This document shows positions 12,024 through 23,951 of a stretch of 64,000 bases of DNA, piece by piece. Location: contig NC_077242.1 of NCBI RefSeq assembly GCF_947179165.1, forward strand, positions 31,679,097 to 31,743,096, read 5' to 3'. The notes beneath the pieces were generated by a model. It was not told where the DNA came from, did not search any database, and saw only the letters and a program-made list of their open reading frames with translations. How positions within the stretch are numbered: position 1 is the stretch's first letter; every line of letters starts with the position of its first letter. The translations under genes and the position numbers were made by a program. Source of the DNA: Solanum dulcamara (Eukaryota; Streptophyta; Magnoliopsida; Solanales; Solanaceae).

Positions 12024-12589
12024 CGCTTGATAGAATTATTGGAGTAGAGAATCATGTAATTAAACTCAATTCATGAAATTGGAGAAAAAATCATGAAACT
12101 CATAAAATCTCATACTTGAATTTAATAGAAAACTTGAGAAATTGATTGGGCTTCATGGATGAAAGAATCCATGAATCAATACCCACATACCTTGAGTGAG
12201 AAGACAAAATAATTTGGAAGAATTTAAGAGTTTTGATGGAGAGCTTGAGTGAATTTCTTGGAAGTCTTCAATGGAATCCTTGAGAGCCTTTTGTAGAGAG
12301 AGAAATATTTAAGTAGGTGAATTGTAGAAGAATGAATAGAATTAGAGGTTTAGGTTAGTTTATAGACATGAATTAGGCCCTAAAATTATCCAGATTCATT
12401 TACTAATGATTTGGAAATGTCCAAAGAACCCCCACTTAATACTGAATTTTGGGAACATGTAAATCTCATTGGCTACATGCATTTTAAGTGAAAAAGGGTA
12501 AATTGCATTCCTTGAATGTGTTTTATGCCTTATTTTCTCGAAAGTAATTTTTGGCTAGATTTCAAATAAAATTGCACTATGGGGGAGCA

Positions 12590-12617
12590 AGTCCGCGACG
12601 CGGACTTGCCGCGTACC
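12590..12617 (-). repeat. GC-rich perfect palindrome in U3 of insertion C
   Basis: GTCCGCG and CGCGGAC flank a single A, forming a near-perfect palindrome, and a further CCGCGTAC follows. It stands out in AT-rich LTR sequence about 150 bp from the inferred U3 start. Confidence 0.6.
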
Positions 12618-12794
12618 CTCTTGTTCTGTGCAATTCTCAAAAAATTCATCTTTTGATATACGGGTCCTAAAACCCCCCGAGTCTATTCCCCATAGGTTTT
12701 GACCCCCTGATCAATATTCCGGACTTGGATTTTTCAAAAACGATAAGTATAATGTGCTACACAAGCGAACTATTTCTAAGGCATTTTTAAGAAA

Positions 12795-13286
12795 CTTGTG
12801 AGAACTTTCGGCTTGACCATCGGTTTAATGATGGAAAGTGGTACTTAACTTAACATTTGTACCAAGACCCTTTTGAAATGACTTCCAAAAGTGTGAAGTG
12901 AATTGAGTACCTCGGTTTGATATAATGGACAAAGGAACACCTTGAAGGCTTACCAACTCATGAACATACAACTTACCATAGTCTTTGGCACCATAAGAAG
13001 TCTTAACCGGTAGAAAATGAGCTGACTTAGTCATCTGATCTACAACAACCCAAATGGAATCATATTGCTTCTTAGAATGAGGAAAACCTGTTACAAAATC
13101 TATATTCACATCTTCCCACTTCCATGTAGGAATTTCAATGTCTTGGGCTAGACCTCCTGGTCTTTGATGCTCAACTTTAACTTGTTGGAAATTTTGACAC
13201 TTAGCTACAAATTCCTCCATGTCCTACTTCATGTCATTCCACCAATACACTTCCCTCAAATCACGATACATCTTGGTGGAACCCGA
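12795..13286 (-). pseudogene. Element B integrase core (pseudogene segment)
   Basis: Minus-strand frame 13220-12825: EEFVAKCQNFQQVKVEHQRP (end of the zinc domain, one Cys lost), WKWEDVNIDFVTGFP with the first catalytic Asp, SIWVVVDQMTKSAHFLPVK, then VPLSIISNRGTQFTS, where the usual SDRG second Asp is Asn. It ends at KLSTTFHH followed by a stop and TDGQAE. The upstream part of the zinc finger continues beyond the CACTA insertion at 24459-24570. Confidence 0.88.
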
Positions 13287-13299
13287 CACTACTAAAAAA
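13284..13299 (+). repeat. CACTA left target duplication and terminal inverted repeat
   Basis: CGA followed by CACTACTAAAAAA. The right counterpart at 24443-24458 reads TTTTTTAGTAGTG followed by CGA. Confidence 0.95.
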
Positions 13300-13309
13300 A
13301 GGGCAAAAA

Positions 13310-13735
13310 GCGATGGAAACAAAAGCGATGTATAGCGTCGTACAAAAATGCGACCGATAATACGACGTTGTCCGTCGTTTAATTTTTTTTTTTTTTTTTT
13401 AAATTAAAAGCGACGGAAAAAGACGCTTAGTCCGTCGCTTATTTTGGCGAATTTTTGCACCAAAAATAAATCTTATTTATATATAATTATTTTATATATT
13501 TTTATTAAAAAATAATTATTTATAAAATATATATTACGACTCCGTCCGTCGTAAAATAAGAATTTTAATTTATTAATTTTTTTTAAAAAAAGAGCGACGG
13601 ATCAACAAATTTGGTTAGCAAATTTAAAATAGCGACGGACTGTGTCACTTAGTCCGTCGCTTTTTTGGTCAAAGGCTGGTCAAATATTTTTTTTAAAAGC
13701 GACGGACTGAACGACACAGTCCATCGCTTCTTTTA
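13310..13735 (+). repeat. CACTA left subterminal repeat array (hairpin units)
   Basis: Repeated AGCGAYGGA, TCCGTCGCT and TACGAC words occur as inverted pairs, for example AGCGACGGACTG / CAGTCCATCGCT at about 13697-13730 and AGCGACGGACTG / TAGTCCGTCGCT at about 13630-13664. Such subterminal words are the binding sites of the TNPA-type protein in En/Spm elements. Here many of them are paired as hairpins. A poly-T run lies at about 13382-13400. Confidence 0.85.
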
Positions 13736-13930
13736 AAATATCTGAATATAGTAGCGGGATTTCTCTCATTTCCCCAATTCTTTTTTTTTCTCTCTCTCTC
13801 TTCTCTCATTGATCTCCCACCCCGACCCCAATCCCGACCACCACAACCACCCCAACACCGGCCAAGTTCCTCACGTTGGTGCAACCTCGCCATCAAGCTC
13901 TCCACCCCGGCGCCGTCCTTTCACTCCGGT
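13736..13930 (+). promoter_or_regulatory. Probable CACTA promoter end and 5' untranslated exon
   Basis: A pyrimidine-rich leader (TTTCTCTCTCTCTC, then CCCACCCCGACC) lies just inside the subterminal array. It ends at a good splice donor, CCG|GTAAAC, near 13930. The matching acceptor is TTTTATAG directly before the ATG at 15796, so this reads as a non-coding first exon. The start point cannot be set from sequence. Confidence 0.5.
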
Positions 13931-14089
13931 AAACTCTCTCTTCCTCTCTCATTGTTAAGGTTAGTTAGGGTTTTTAATTTTTTTTTTGTAATTTATGAAT
14001 TTTTTGATTGGTTAATTAGTTTATTTCATTTAGTTTGTCTAATTTATGCTATTAAAATGGTTAATTTGTATATTTGATTGTGAATTGGT

Positions 14090-14660
14090 GAATGAAGTTA
14101 TAGTTTGATTTTAGGGCTTTACTTTGAATTGAGTTTTTTAAAATTAGATTATGAATTGTGTATTTTAGTTTGTTGTAGTTTATTTGTATATATTGGATTG
14201 TAAAATTAGTAAATGTAGTTATAGTTTTGATTTTAGGGCTTAAGATAGATTTGGGGTTGTTGAATTAGATTATAAATTGGATAGTAATTTGTGATTTGTT
14301 TGTTAGTTAATTAGTTTATTCAATTTAGTTTGTTGTAGTTCATTTGTATATTGGATTGTCAAATTAGTGAATGTAGTTATAATTTTGATTTTAGGGCTTA
14401 ATTTAGATTTGGGTTGTTGAATTAGATTGTAATTTTTTTAGTAATTTGTGATGTTAGTTAGTTAATTAGGTGATTATATTTAGTTTGTTGTAGTTCATTT
14501 GTATATTGGATTGTAAAATTAGTGAATGTAGTTATAGTTTTGATTTTAGGGCTTAATTTAGATTTGGGTTGTTGAATTAGATTGTAAATTGGATAGTAAT
14601 TTGTGATTTAGTAGTTACTTAATTTGTTTATTTCATTTAGTTTATTGTAGTTTGTTTGTA
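14090..14660 (+). repeat. ~157-bp tandem repeat in CACTA intron
   Basis: Each unit contains TTTGTATATTGGATTG, GTAGTTATAGTTTTGA, TTTTAGGGCTTA and GGGTTGTTGAATTAGA in that order; spacing of the TTTTAGGGCTTA word is 121, 158 and 156 bp. Confidence 0.8.
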
Positions 14661-15289
14661 TATTGGATTGTAATTTAGGAAGTTTTGAAGTTTGAAACTT
14701 AAAGAAAAATATTGGAACTTAATTAGAGGCTTGAGTTTTAGGATTTTAGAACTTATAATTAGAATAATTTAGATACTTGAATTTTAGGATACTTAAATTT
14801 AGAAGTTGAACTTAATTAGAACTTTGAAGTTGAAATTTTTGTTTACTTTAGAAATCTTGTTGAGGTTAAACTTCCCTTTGAACTAATTAAGCTAATGTTG
14901 AACTTTAGAATAACTTAGATACATGAATATAGGAAATTTTGAAGTTTGAAACTTAGAAAAATATTGGAAATTGAATACTTGAATTATATATAGGACTTTA
15001 ATTTAGAACTTATAATTAGAATAACTTAGATACTAATTTTGAACTTTAGGTTTGTATAATATTTTAAATCTTTAGACTTTAGAACTAATTAAGCTAAGTA
15101 TAGTTAGATATTTAAAGTCATGAAGTTGAACTTTAGGACTTTTGAAGTTAAATTTAGAATTTTTTTAGGTTTGTATAAATTTTGAACTCTTTAAACTTTA
15201 TAGCTAGTTTGAATAACTTAGATACTTGAATTTTAGGATATTTTAATTTATAACTTCAACATGAATGTCATGAGGTTTGAAACTTAATT

Positions 15290-15725
15290 TTTACTTGAAT
15301 TAATTATAACTTGAATTAATTAGAAATTGAAATTAATTATAACTTGAATTAATTAGAACATGAAATTAATGATAACTTGAATTAATTAGAATATAAATTT
15401 AATTATAACTTGAATTAATTAGAACTTGAACTTAATTATAACTTGAATTAATTAGAACTTGAACTTAATTATAATTTGAATTAATTAGAACTTGAACTTA
15501 ATTATAACTTGAATTAATTTGGACTTGAACTTAATTATAACTTGAATTAATTAGAACTTGAACTTAATTATAAATTGAATTAATTATTATATGAATTAAT
15601 TAATTATAACTTGAATTAATTACAATTTGAATTAAGTAGAGCTTGAACTTAATTATTACATGAATTAATTAATTATAACTTGAACTGAATTATTATATGA
15701 ATTAATTAATTATAACTTGAATTAA
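15290..15725 (+). repeat. ~33-bp tandem repeat in CACTA intron
   Basis: Alternating TTATAACTTGAATTAATTAG and AACTTGAACTTAA words make a simple minisatellite with small sequence variation between units. Confidence 0.85.
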
Positions 15726-15795
15726 TGTTAGTTGTAGTCTCGATGAATTATAGTCTTTATGAACTAATTATGCTTGAATATATGTAATTTTATAG

Positions 15796-18700
15796 ATGGA
15801 TCATCGTTTGTGGATGTATAACATGCCTTATGAAGTTGGTGGTGGTTTGAAACCTGAATTTATTGATGGTGTAAGAAGTTTTATCGATCATGCCATGACA
15901 CTTGATGTTTTTAAGCAAAATGGATTGATTAGGTGTCCTTGTCGTGAATGTAGGTGCTTGAAATGTTTTAATCCAGATATAGTTATGGTTCATTTGTATG
16001 GTAATGGATTTAAGCCTAGATATTTTTTATGGGTTGATCATAGAGAAATAGATGGATTATTGAATAATATATTTTATAATCTGCTGCATGTGGATGAATA
16101 TAATATGCTTGCACCACATGGTCAAATTAGTGTTGAACATGATAGGGTTCTACATGATAGAGTTCAACATTATACATTTCAACATGATAGAGTTCATGAA
16201 ATAGTTAATGATGCATTCGGGGTTCAAGGTGGGATGGAACCCGAACAATATTTTGATGAAACTCCTAATGAAGAAGCAAGACGCTTCTATCAACATTTAG
16301 AAGAGGTTAGTCGTCCACTATGTGAAGGGAGTCTGCATTCTGCTTTGTCAGTTGCAGTCAGGTTAATGAATATTAAATCAGATTAGAGTGTTCCTCCTGT
16401 GGCTATGGACTCAATGGTTGATCTTTTGGGCGAACTGGTTAATCCTGAGTTTAACATACCTAAGAACTTCTATCAGGCAAAAAGATTGGTTTCCAAGTTA
16501 GGATTGTCGTATGATAGAATTCATTGTTGTGTTAATGGTTGCATGTTGTTCTACAAGACTGATAGTGAATTATAAAATTATAAGTTTTGTGGACAAGCTC
16601 GTTATAAGAGGACTCCTGCTGGAAAGATGGTCCCAATTAAGGCAATGCATTATTTACCTCTTATTCCCAGATTAAAGAGGTTGTATGCATCGATGAGGTC
16701 TGCCCCACATATGAGATGGCACCGTGAATATAGAAGGCTGTCGGGTGTTTTGTCACATCCATCTGACGGAGAAGCATGAAAATATTTTGATAACATGTAT
16801 CTTGATTTTGCTAGTGAACCAAGAAATGTACGATTGGGGTTGTGTTCAGATGGTTTCACACCATTCTCTAATGCTGCCTCACCTTATTCTTGCTGGCCTG
16901 TATTTCTTACCTCGTACAACCTTCCTCCTAAAATATGTATGACAAGTTCGTACATCTTTCTAAGTTGTGTTATTCCAGGTCCTCGCAATCCTAAAAGTTT
17001 GATTGATGTCTATCTACAACTATTGATAGATGAACTTAAACAATTGTGGTTTGAAGGAGTAGTGACTTACGATATATCAACTAAGCAGAATTTTATTATG
17101 CGTTTTGTTTTAATGTGGACTATTAATGATTTTCCTGCATACGGAATATTGTCTGGTTGGATGACTGCTGGAAAGGTTGCTTTTCCTCATTGCATGAAAC
17201 ATAGTAAGGCATTCACCTTAAAGCATGGAAGAAAAAATTTATGGTTTGATTGTTATCGTCAGATCTTGCCAATAAACCACGAGTTTAGATAGATGAAACA
17301 TGCATTTAAAAAAAACAGGGTTGAAAATGACCCTCCACCTCCATCACTGACAGGACATCAAATTTGGGAGAGAGTTTCTCAATTTCCTAAAGTTAGAGAA
17401 ACTCCACCATCTAGACTTCCTGGATATGGTGTTGAACATAATTTGACCAAATAGAGCATATTCTGGGAGTTGCCGTATTGGAAGGATAATCTCCAACGAC
17501 ATAATCTTGATGTGATGCATATTGAGAAAAAATATTTTGAAAATTTATTTAACACAGTGATGGATGTTAAGGGCAAGACAAAAGACAACACAAGAGCTAG
17601 AATGGACTTACATGAATACTGTAGAAGAAAAGAATTGTGGTTGCAAGAATTACAAAATGGTAAAACTGTCAAGCCTAAAGCCATTTATTCATTCACATTG
17701 GATGAGAAACGTGATATATGTGAGTGGATTAAAAATTTGAGAATGCTAGAGGGATATGCTTCGAATTTGGGTAAGCGTACAAATTTGAGTGAAGGAACGT
17801 TAATAGGTATGAAAAGCCATGATTGTCATGTATTCATGGAAACATTGATTCCTATTGCTTTTAGTCATCTACCTGACAGGATATGGAAGCCAATCACAGA
17901 GGTAAGTCTTTTCTTTAGAGATTTATGTTCTGGAAAGTTGTTGGAGAGTAGTTTAGATAGGATGGAGGAAAATATTGTTGTTATTACTACAAAGCTAGAG
18001 AAGATTTTTCCATGTATTTTTTTATGTGATGGAGCATCTTCCTATTCATCTTGTTAAAGAAGCCCGCCTTGGAGGTCCAGTTCAAATAAGGTGGATGTAT
18101 CCATTTGAGAGGTAACATTTTTCTTATATAAGTAATTAATTTATTCTTCTTATATATACTATAATTATTAGTTAACATATATTTAAGAAAATTGGAAGCT
18201 GCAAACAAACAATTAAATAGAGAGGAAAAATCGAAGGCTCAATTGTTCAGTCTCATATTGCGAGAGAAACTGGTAAATTTTATTCCTATTACTTTAGGGA
18301 TAAAGTTTCATGCAGGAGAAATAGGCCTAATCGCAATGATGAAAGTGATAGTGATCCGATGTATCCATCGATATCAATTTTTAATCATTGTGGTCGAGGA
18401 TCTAAACAACATGGAAGATGAAGCTTTACTAACATGGAAAGACAATCAGCTGTGACCCATATATTGCTTAACTATCCAGAAATTCAGCCATATCTTAAGT
18501 AAGTGTGAAATTAAATTATCAGATTACATATTAATAACTGATTACTAACTATCAAAATTGTACATATCACTATCAGCACGTTCGTAAGCACATGGAGCAA
18601 TGAAGCCATATATACGAGGTTTTCCAAATGGCTAAAAGATTATGTAAGTGTAAAAGCTTATATTGAATCAATAGGTATAATGTTTTAACCTTATAGTAAA

Positions 18701-19481
18701 TTGTATTATTTTTAAATCAATTTGTAGGTTTATGATGAATACTCAAGTGTCGAACATTCGCCATTTGTGAGAGAGATTGCACTCGGGCCTGCATCTCATA
18801 TTCATACAATGAATAAATATTATGTGAATGGTTTTAAGTTTCAAACTGAAGAAGTTTGTATGCACAAGAAAACCAATAATAGTGGTGTGTGCATTCAAGG
18901 TGATGTAGATGGTAATGGCCAAATTGTAGAATATTATGGTGTCATTCAGGAGATTATTGAAGTAACATATTCAGGTTGGCCTAAACAAAATAGTATTGTT
19001 TCGGTGTAAGTGGTTTGACCCATCACATAGAGGCACAAGGGTGTACCAATAACATAATATAATTGAAGTTAAGCACACTAGACAATACAGAAGTTATGAT
19101 CCTTTCATCATTGCCCAAAATGCTAAGCAAGTCTATTACGCTCCATATCCATTACATAGAGATAAGGCTGATTGGTGGGTTGTTATTAAGACAAAGTCTG
19201 TAGGAAGAATTGAAATTGAGAATGTATTAGATGTGACGTACCAAAATGATGTTGCACTTGTTCAACGACAAGTTGATGTTGAGTTGGAAACCATACTAGA
19301 ACATCCTCAACACATAGTAGAAGAGGTTTCCGATGATGAACTTATAATGCCAAATATTGAGGAAGAAGTAAATGAGGAATATGAATCATTTGAGGGGGAG
19401 GAATGGATTGACAATGAATATGAAACATCTGAGGAGGACGAATGGAAAGATGAAGAAAATAAAACAAGTGAGGAGGAATAG
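15796..19481 (+). pseudogene. TNPD/TNP2-like CACTA transposase (multi-exon, decayed)
   Basis: The ATG at 15796 sits immediately after a splice acceptor. Residues 1-80 form a transposase-associated domain (MDHRLWMYN, IRCPCRECRCLKC, VHLYGNGFKPRY). The catalytic Transposase_21-type region is about 16795-17290 (YLDFASEPRNVRLGLCSDGF, ALMWTINDFPAYG-like text, LSGWMTAGKVAFPHC). A DUF4218-like region is 17470-18111 (RARMDLHEYC, then EHLPIHLVKEARLGGPVQ after a frameshift near 18030). A DUF4216-like region is 18728-19015 (YYGVIQEIIEVTYSGWP). An acidic tail rich in Glu ends at 19481. Introns are about 18112-18188, 18499-18576 and 18644-18727. In-frame stops at 16384, 16573, 16779 and 17290 plus frameshifts near 18030 and 19005 disable it. 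The protein would bind the element ends and cut. Confidence 0.9.
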
Positions 19482-19503
19482 AGTGGTAGATTATCACTAG
19501 TAT

Positions 19504-19581
19504 GTAAGTTATTTATTTCTCTAACCCTAATTTTAATCAACTATGTGGTTTTTATATATTGTATTGTTACTTTACATGTAG
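19504..19581 (+). other. Intron linking the two CACTA genes
   Basis: A GTAAGTTATTT donor lies 23 bp after the TNPD stop, and a TTACATGTAG acceptor lies directly before the ATG of the second gene. The same acceptor-abutting-ATG arrangement occurs at 15796. This layout suits one primary transcript spliced to give either protein, as is known for En/Spm TNPA and TNPD; the splicing itself is inferred. Confidence 0.5.
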
Positions 19582-22500
19582 ATGTCATCTGGTGATGGTG
19601 ATAGATCCCGGGATCATCTTGGTATTAGCCATTTTGGTAGAAGTAAAAAGAAGTCTAGGAGACCTATTGATCCTGAGGATATCTCAGGACATATTTCTTC
19701 AGCATCGGAGATGCAGCACCGCCGAGCTAGTCCTAGTACACATATTCATATTGTGCCTTTTGGGACTATGGATCTTTTAGTTTACCATAGTCAGTTCCGC
19801 CGACCACGCGTCGCTTCTTCTTCTTCACAAGTCAGATATACTTCATATGATCAGACCTACCAACTACCCACAGAGGTTATTGCTCGACCCTCGAGAGTAT
19901 CATCTTCTTCTACTCCATCTCCCGGATCTCAGTCTCCTCACATATCTAATATGAGACTTAGAGATGTTAGTGTTGAGACTGATACTCCCACAACATCACC
20001 TACACCTTCTTCTACTGCTAGAACAGAGGCATTACATGATGTGTCTGGGTTAGGTCCTAGGAAGAGGGACAGACTTGGCAGAGTCATGATTGAGCCTGAT
20101 GGATCCTCGTAAGTTTAATGTTTTATTTATGTATTTATTATTGCTAGATTAATAACTTAATGATGATATAATTACATGTTTATTATGTGTCTTGCAGGTG
20201 GCATCCTTCGAAGGATGCTGCTAGGGCTCTTCAGGAAAGTGTTAGGAGGCTATATACTGAGCCCTATCACTCTTGGCGGGAGATTCCAAACAATATTCGA
20301 CAGGCAATGTTTAATGAATTCAAGGTATATATATCTTTAATTCTAGTTTTTTAAGTTACGTTTAATATTTTTACTATACTTTACTTAACTAATTATTTCA
20401 CGTTTTTATTTATTTCAGGCTTTATGTACCTGAGAGACAAGGTACAATATGGTCATTGCGACCACTTTTGAAAGAAAAGCGAGCGTCAGACTGTCTAGCT
20501 GGCTAAAGAAAGTGTAATATCCCCTAAAAACGTTGTATACGATGTTTCAATTTTTGCCTAAACATGATACAGCCTCTGTATTTTGGTCATAACTTTTCCT
20601 ATAAATATCCAAATTGAGTGATTCAAATTTCTGAGTAACCACAAGATCATTACCTACAACTTTTATGAAGACCATATTTTAAGATTCGGAGGTTACGTAG
20701 GTCAAATAAATTAATCTTTGTAAGGTAGGATGCTGTTACGGAAATGAGTGTTTATAGAAGAAAAATCATATCTCACTGTAGGTTTATCCAAATTGGTTGA
20801 TTCTTGAACGATATTAAACTAGACTTCCATATCTACAATTCTTATGAAGACACCAAATCCTAATAAGGAATTTATCTTAGTCAAACGCAGCTCCCAAAAA
20901 GAGTATTCTGTCAAAGATAACTCAATTCACCTACCATAGAAAGATCTAGATACATTTGACATCACTCATGACATAAATTGTCCTCCATTTAACATCATCC
21001 ATGACATCAATATATTCCACTAAATTTTCAGATTTTTATTTATAATTATTTTATTTATTGTTAGGTCATCTTTCCCACCTATAAATACCCACCTTATTTC
21101 CTCATTTTATTCATCAAGCTTTCTCAAGCAAATCTTCTCTCTTTACACATTCTCAAATATAGTTTTAGTTCTTAGTAGTGAAGAAATACTATTCCGGTAA
21201 TTCATATATTCCGGGTAGTACACAAAACGTTCCGGCAAGGAGAGAAGCTAGGACTCAAGAGTGGTCATTAAGTCTTCCGGTACCAACTAAAGCTTCGGTT
21301 TCCAGGTATGTAAGGTTTCAATGAGAGTTTCCTTCCACTCTCATGTCTAAATTATTTTGATTATATGATAAATTATAGTTATTTTCTTTAAGCTTTACTC
21401 TAAGTTATGTGGTGTTTATCCATGAATTCTTCCATCCATATAGTCCAAAAACTCTTTCAATTAAGTCTCTTGATTTCAAGTAATATTTTGTTATGGTAAT
21501 TTTTATTTTTACTTAATAGTATGAATCATGGTTAAACTAATGATTATTGGTCTATTTTGATACAACATAATTTTATATGTATGAATTGATGGATTGCAAG
21601 TAATTTATTTATTTATATTTTTAAAGGTTGTTGAAATTCATGGTGGGTTGTTTAAAGCATGATTTTTAATGAATGGATTTCAAAGTATTTATGAATATTT
21701 ATTTACATACATATTTGCAAGTTGAAGTGATTTGAACCCACCTAGTTTTACTATGTTTTTAATAAAGTTTGACTTGAAAGCTTTGACTCCAAATAAATAT
21801 TTATGAAAGCAATATCCATGATAAAAAAAGGGAGTCTTATGAAATGAAAGAATGATGAAATGATATGAATGATGGATTCTTTATGCAATAAGGACAATTC
21901 TTGCATATTTGAATTATCAAATGTTTTAATGAGCTATTCTACCGAATATGATGTTTGAATTCTCAAGCTATATGCTATGAATATTTTGAAGTATTAAACT
22001 ATTCCGTGGGATTGACTTAGCACCGAATGAGGCATTGAGGTGGGATTCGGTAAGGGAATCCTAGTAGCAACCCCTTGTCTCATTAACTATGTGCCAACAT
22101 AGGAGCCCTTGTAGGCTTAGGCTAATGGATCCATAAATAGCCCTTAAAGTTAAAGTTAAAGAAATGAATGAAGTTGACGGAGTTCTACCTGGCAAGTAGT
22201 CTCCCCGGCCAACGTAGGGGGTTATGTTGGATTCCATGTAATAGCTCGCATGGTCTTAAATGTCGGTTATGGTTAGCTTCCCACAAAATGAATGTTTTAA
22301 AGGATATCCATATGATTTATTATGCATGTATTACATTATGTTCCATATTACATAAATGTTATAATATTTTCTCAATGTTCATGCATCCTTACATACTTAG
22401 TACATTCAAAGTACTAACGCATACTCTTTTGCCTACATGATATCACCATGTAGGGATCGGTGCTCCTCCTCGTTCTCCTCCACGTGGCTAGTTAATATTC

Positions 22501-23733
22501 CATTGAAGACTACTTTTGGTGAGTTCCCATGTTCCGGGAACAATACTCCTTTGTCTTTCTAGCTTATGATATGTTAAGATATTTTATTATGGCATTTCTT
22601 CTATTATGATTGAGGGTGAGCTAGGAACTTGTCTTAGCCCCATTAAATCTAATAGTTAGAGGTATTGTTGGACATATGTAAGTTGAAGATTTATTATTAT
22701 GATTTCCGCTTGTCTATTTATCATCATTACCTATGAAAGGCTAAAAGAATGCTAAGAGGCTTGTTGAGGTACTTTCGGGTTCCTCATTCGCCATGTCACG
22801 TCTAGGCCCTAGGCTTGGGTCGTGACAGAAAGCTAGGGATGATTGGGCACCTTTGAGTTGGATGCTACCTCATATATTTGAAGAATTATGCCGGTATTAG
22901 AATACCGAAGAATTCAAGGCCTTGTCCGATCAAGGAAAAAAAGCAAGAGTCAGCCTAAAGGGTGGCTCATTGCACACCGGAGGTGCAAAGAGTGTTGGTA
23001 CAATTCAGTGGGAGATGGTAAGGTTTCTAAATTTTAAGTTTAAATTCATTTTCTGAAATAAATTATTTCACAAAATATTATTTGATTAATTGTATTTTTA
23101 TTTATAGGAAAAAGAATTGGAACGCACTCCCTATCGCCATGAAGTCTTTAAAAAGACTCATGTGAAGAAAAAGACTAATGAGCCGGATCCGGATGAGTGG
23201 GTGGAGGAAAGGGCCGAATGAGCCTATGTAAGTTATTCAAGATATATTATAATGTATTTTGTTTCTAAGTTTTATTTTTAATATATATATAGTTTTATTA
23301 TAACTTTTATTTTCTAATATGCAGTAAGATTATGAGCGACACATACGTGAGATGGGAGATTCGGTTCAGTTAACGCTTGAACAGTCCACTCAAATTTGGA
23401 CAGAAAAAGTGATTGGAGGCAGCCACAAGGGCCGAATATATGGAATGGACTCTAGGAATAATGTACAACGACTCCAATCAGATTTAGAAGGTATTGGATC
23501 GTCGCGTCAAACCGAGGCCATTGACGGGGTTCAAATAGCTGCAATGTCTCAGTAAATTACAGAACTTACACGCGCATTGGCAGAATCAGAGAAAAGATGG
23601 ATCGAGGATCAAAAAAATATGAATGATCAAGTTGAGCAAATTAAAGAATAAGTGCTCAACCTCGCCCGTCAGCCTCCCCCCGTTATTCAAGAGCGTCCAC
23701 TCCGAATGATTCCGACGATAGTGCTGAATATAT
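19582..23733 (+). pseudogene. TNPA-like second CACTA gene (plant transposase, Ptta/En/Spm family), decayed
   Basis: Exon 1 is 19582-20108 (MSSGDGDRSRDH..., Ser/Thr/Pro-rich). Exon 2 is 20208-20324 (WHPSKDAARALQESVRRLY). Exon 3 starts at 20419 and is split by solo LTR D; removing D and one duplicate joins SSWLKK to ARDDWAPLSWMLPH and runs to 23017. Exon 4 is 23108-23227 (RTPYRHEVFKKTHVKKK). Exon 5 starts at 23325, with GGSHKGRIYGMDSRN, the signature of this family, and a coiled-coil-like end. Stops lie at 23219 (CGA to TGA), 23553 (CAA to TAA) and 23649 (CAA to TAA), and a frameshift or stop lies near 20432. In En/Spm the equivalent protein binds subterminal repeats. Confidence 0.85.
20513..22827 (+). 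mobile_element. Solo LTR D (2315 bp) in a CACTA exon, TSD GAAAG
   Basis: It begins TGTAATATCCCC and ends CTTGGGTCGTGACA. GAAAG stands at 20508-20512 and again at 22828-22832. No internal retrotransposon sequence is present, so it is the product of LTR-LTR recombination. The twin hairpins (22397-22417, then CCTACAT...ATGTAGG at about 22431-22455) and the core ACCTGGCAAGTAG and TCGCATGGTCTTAAATGTCGG relate it to the LTRs of elements A, B and C, although its U3 start differs. Confidence 0.95.
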
Positions 23734-23951
23734 AGCAAATAGTCCTTAGGGTTACCTATGTTTGTTTATGAACGTTTTAAATATTTTTTATTAACTTTGA
23801 AATACTTTAAATCGTTCTAAATTATGATTTTATTCATTTTAAGTGTTTAATTATGTTTGTTATTATGTATTTTGCGAATTTTGTTTGTTGTTATTTGTGT
23901 TTGAATAGGCTGAATTGAATACAATTGAATTGAATTTTGATTGCAAGTGGG

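Larger units (their letters stand above)
9993..12762 (-). repeat. LTR-like insertion C in the integrase of element B (probable solo LTR)
   Basis: The left edge reads TTTCACGACCCAAAC, close to the TGTCACGACCC end of related LTRs on the minus strand. The right edge reads ATGTGCTACA, which would be a TGTAGCACAT start. Inside are the conserved hairpin TTAGTAC...GTACTAA (10434-10455), the usual AT-rich LTR body and a GC-rich palindrome at 12590-12617. No gag or pol is present. No clean 5-bp duplication is visible, and part of the integrase is lost at the junction, so both borders are approximate. Confidence 0.6.
13931..15795 (+). other. CACTA 5' intron with two tandem repeat arrays
   Basis: The stretch is AT-rich and non-coding. 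From about 14090 to 14660 a unit of roughly 157 bp recurs three to four times, marked by TTTTAGGGCTTA at 14112, 14233, 14391 and 14547. From about 15290 to 15725 a unit of about 33 bp, built on ATAACTTGAATTAATTAGAA, recurs about a dozen times. The intron ends at TATAG before the transposase ATG. Confidence 0.7.

Noticed and set aside
9981..12750. GATAAGTAT on both sides of insertion C as a target duplication
   Set aside because: The left copy is integrase coding sequence (NTYHS), but the right copy falls inside the inserted LTR text, a few bases before the GCTACA edge, so it cannot be a TSD.
17379..17684. Minus-strand 101-codon open frame
   Set aside because: Shadow of the TNPD-like transposase exon on the plus strand.
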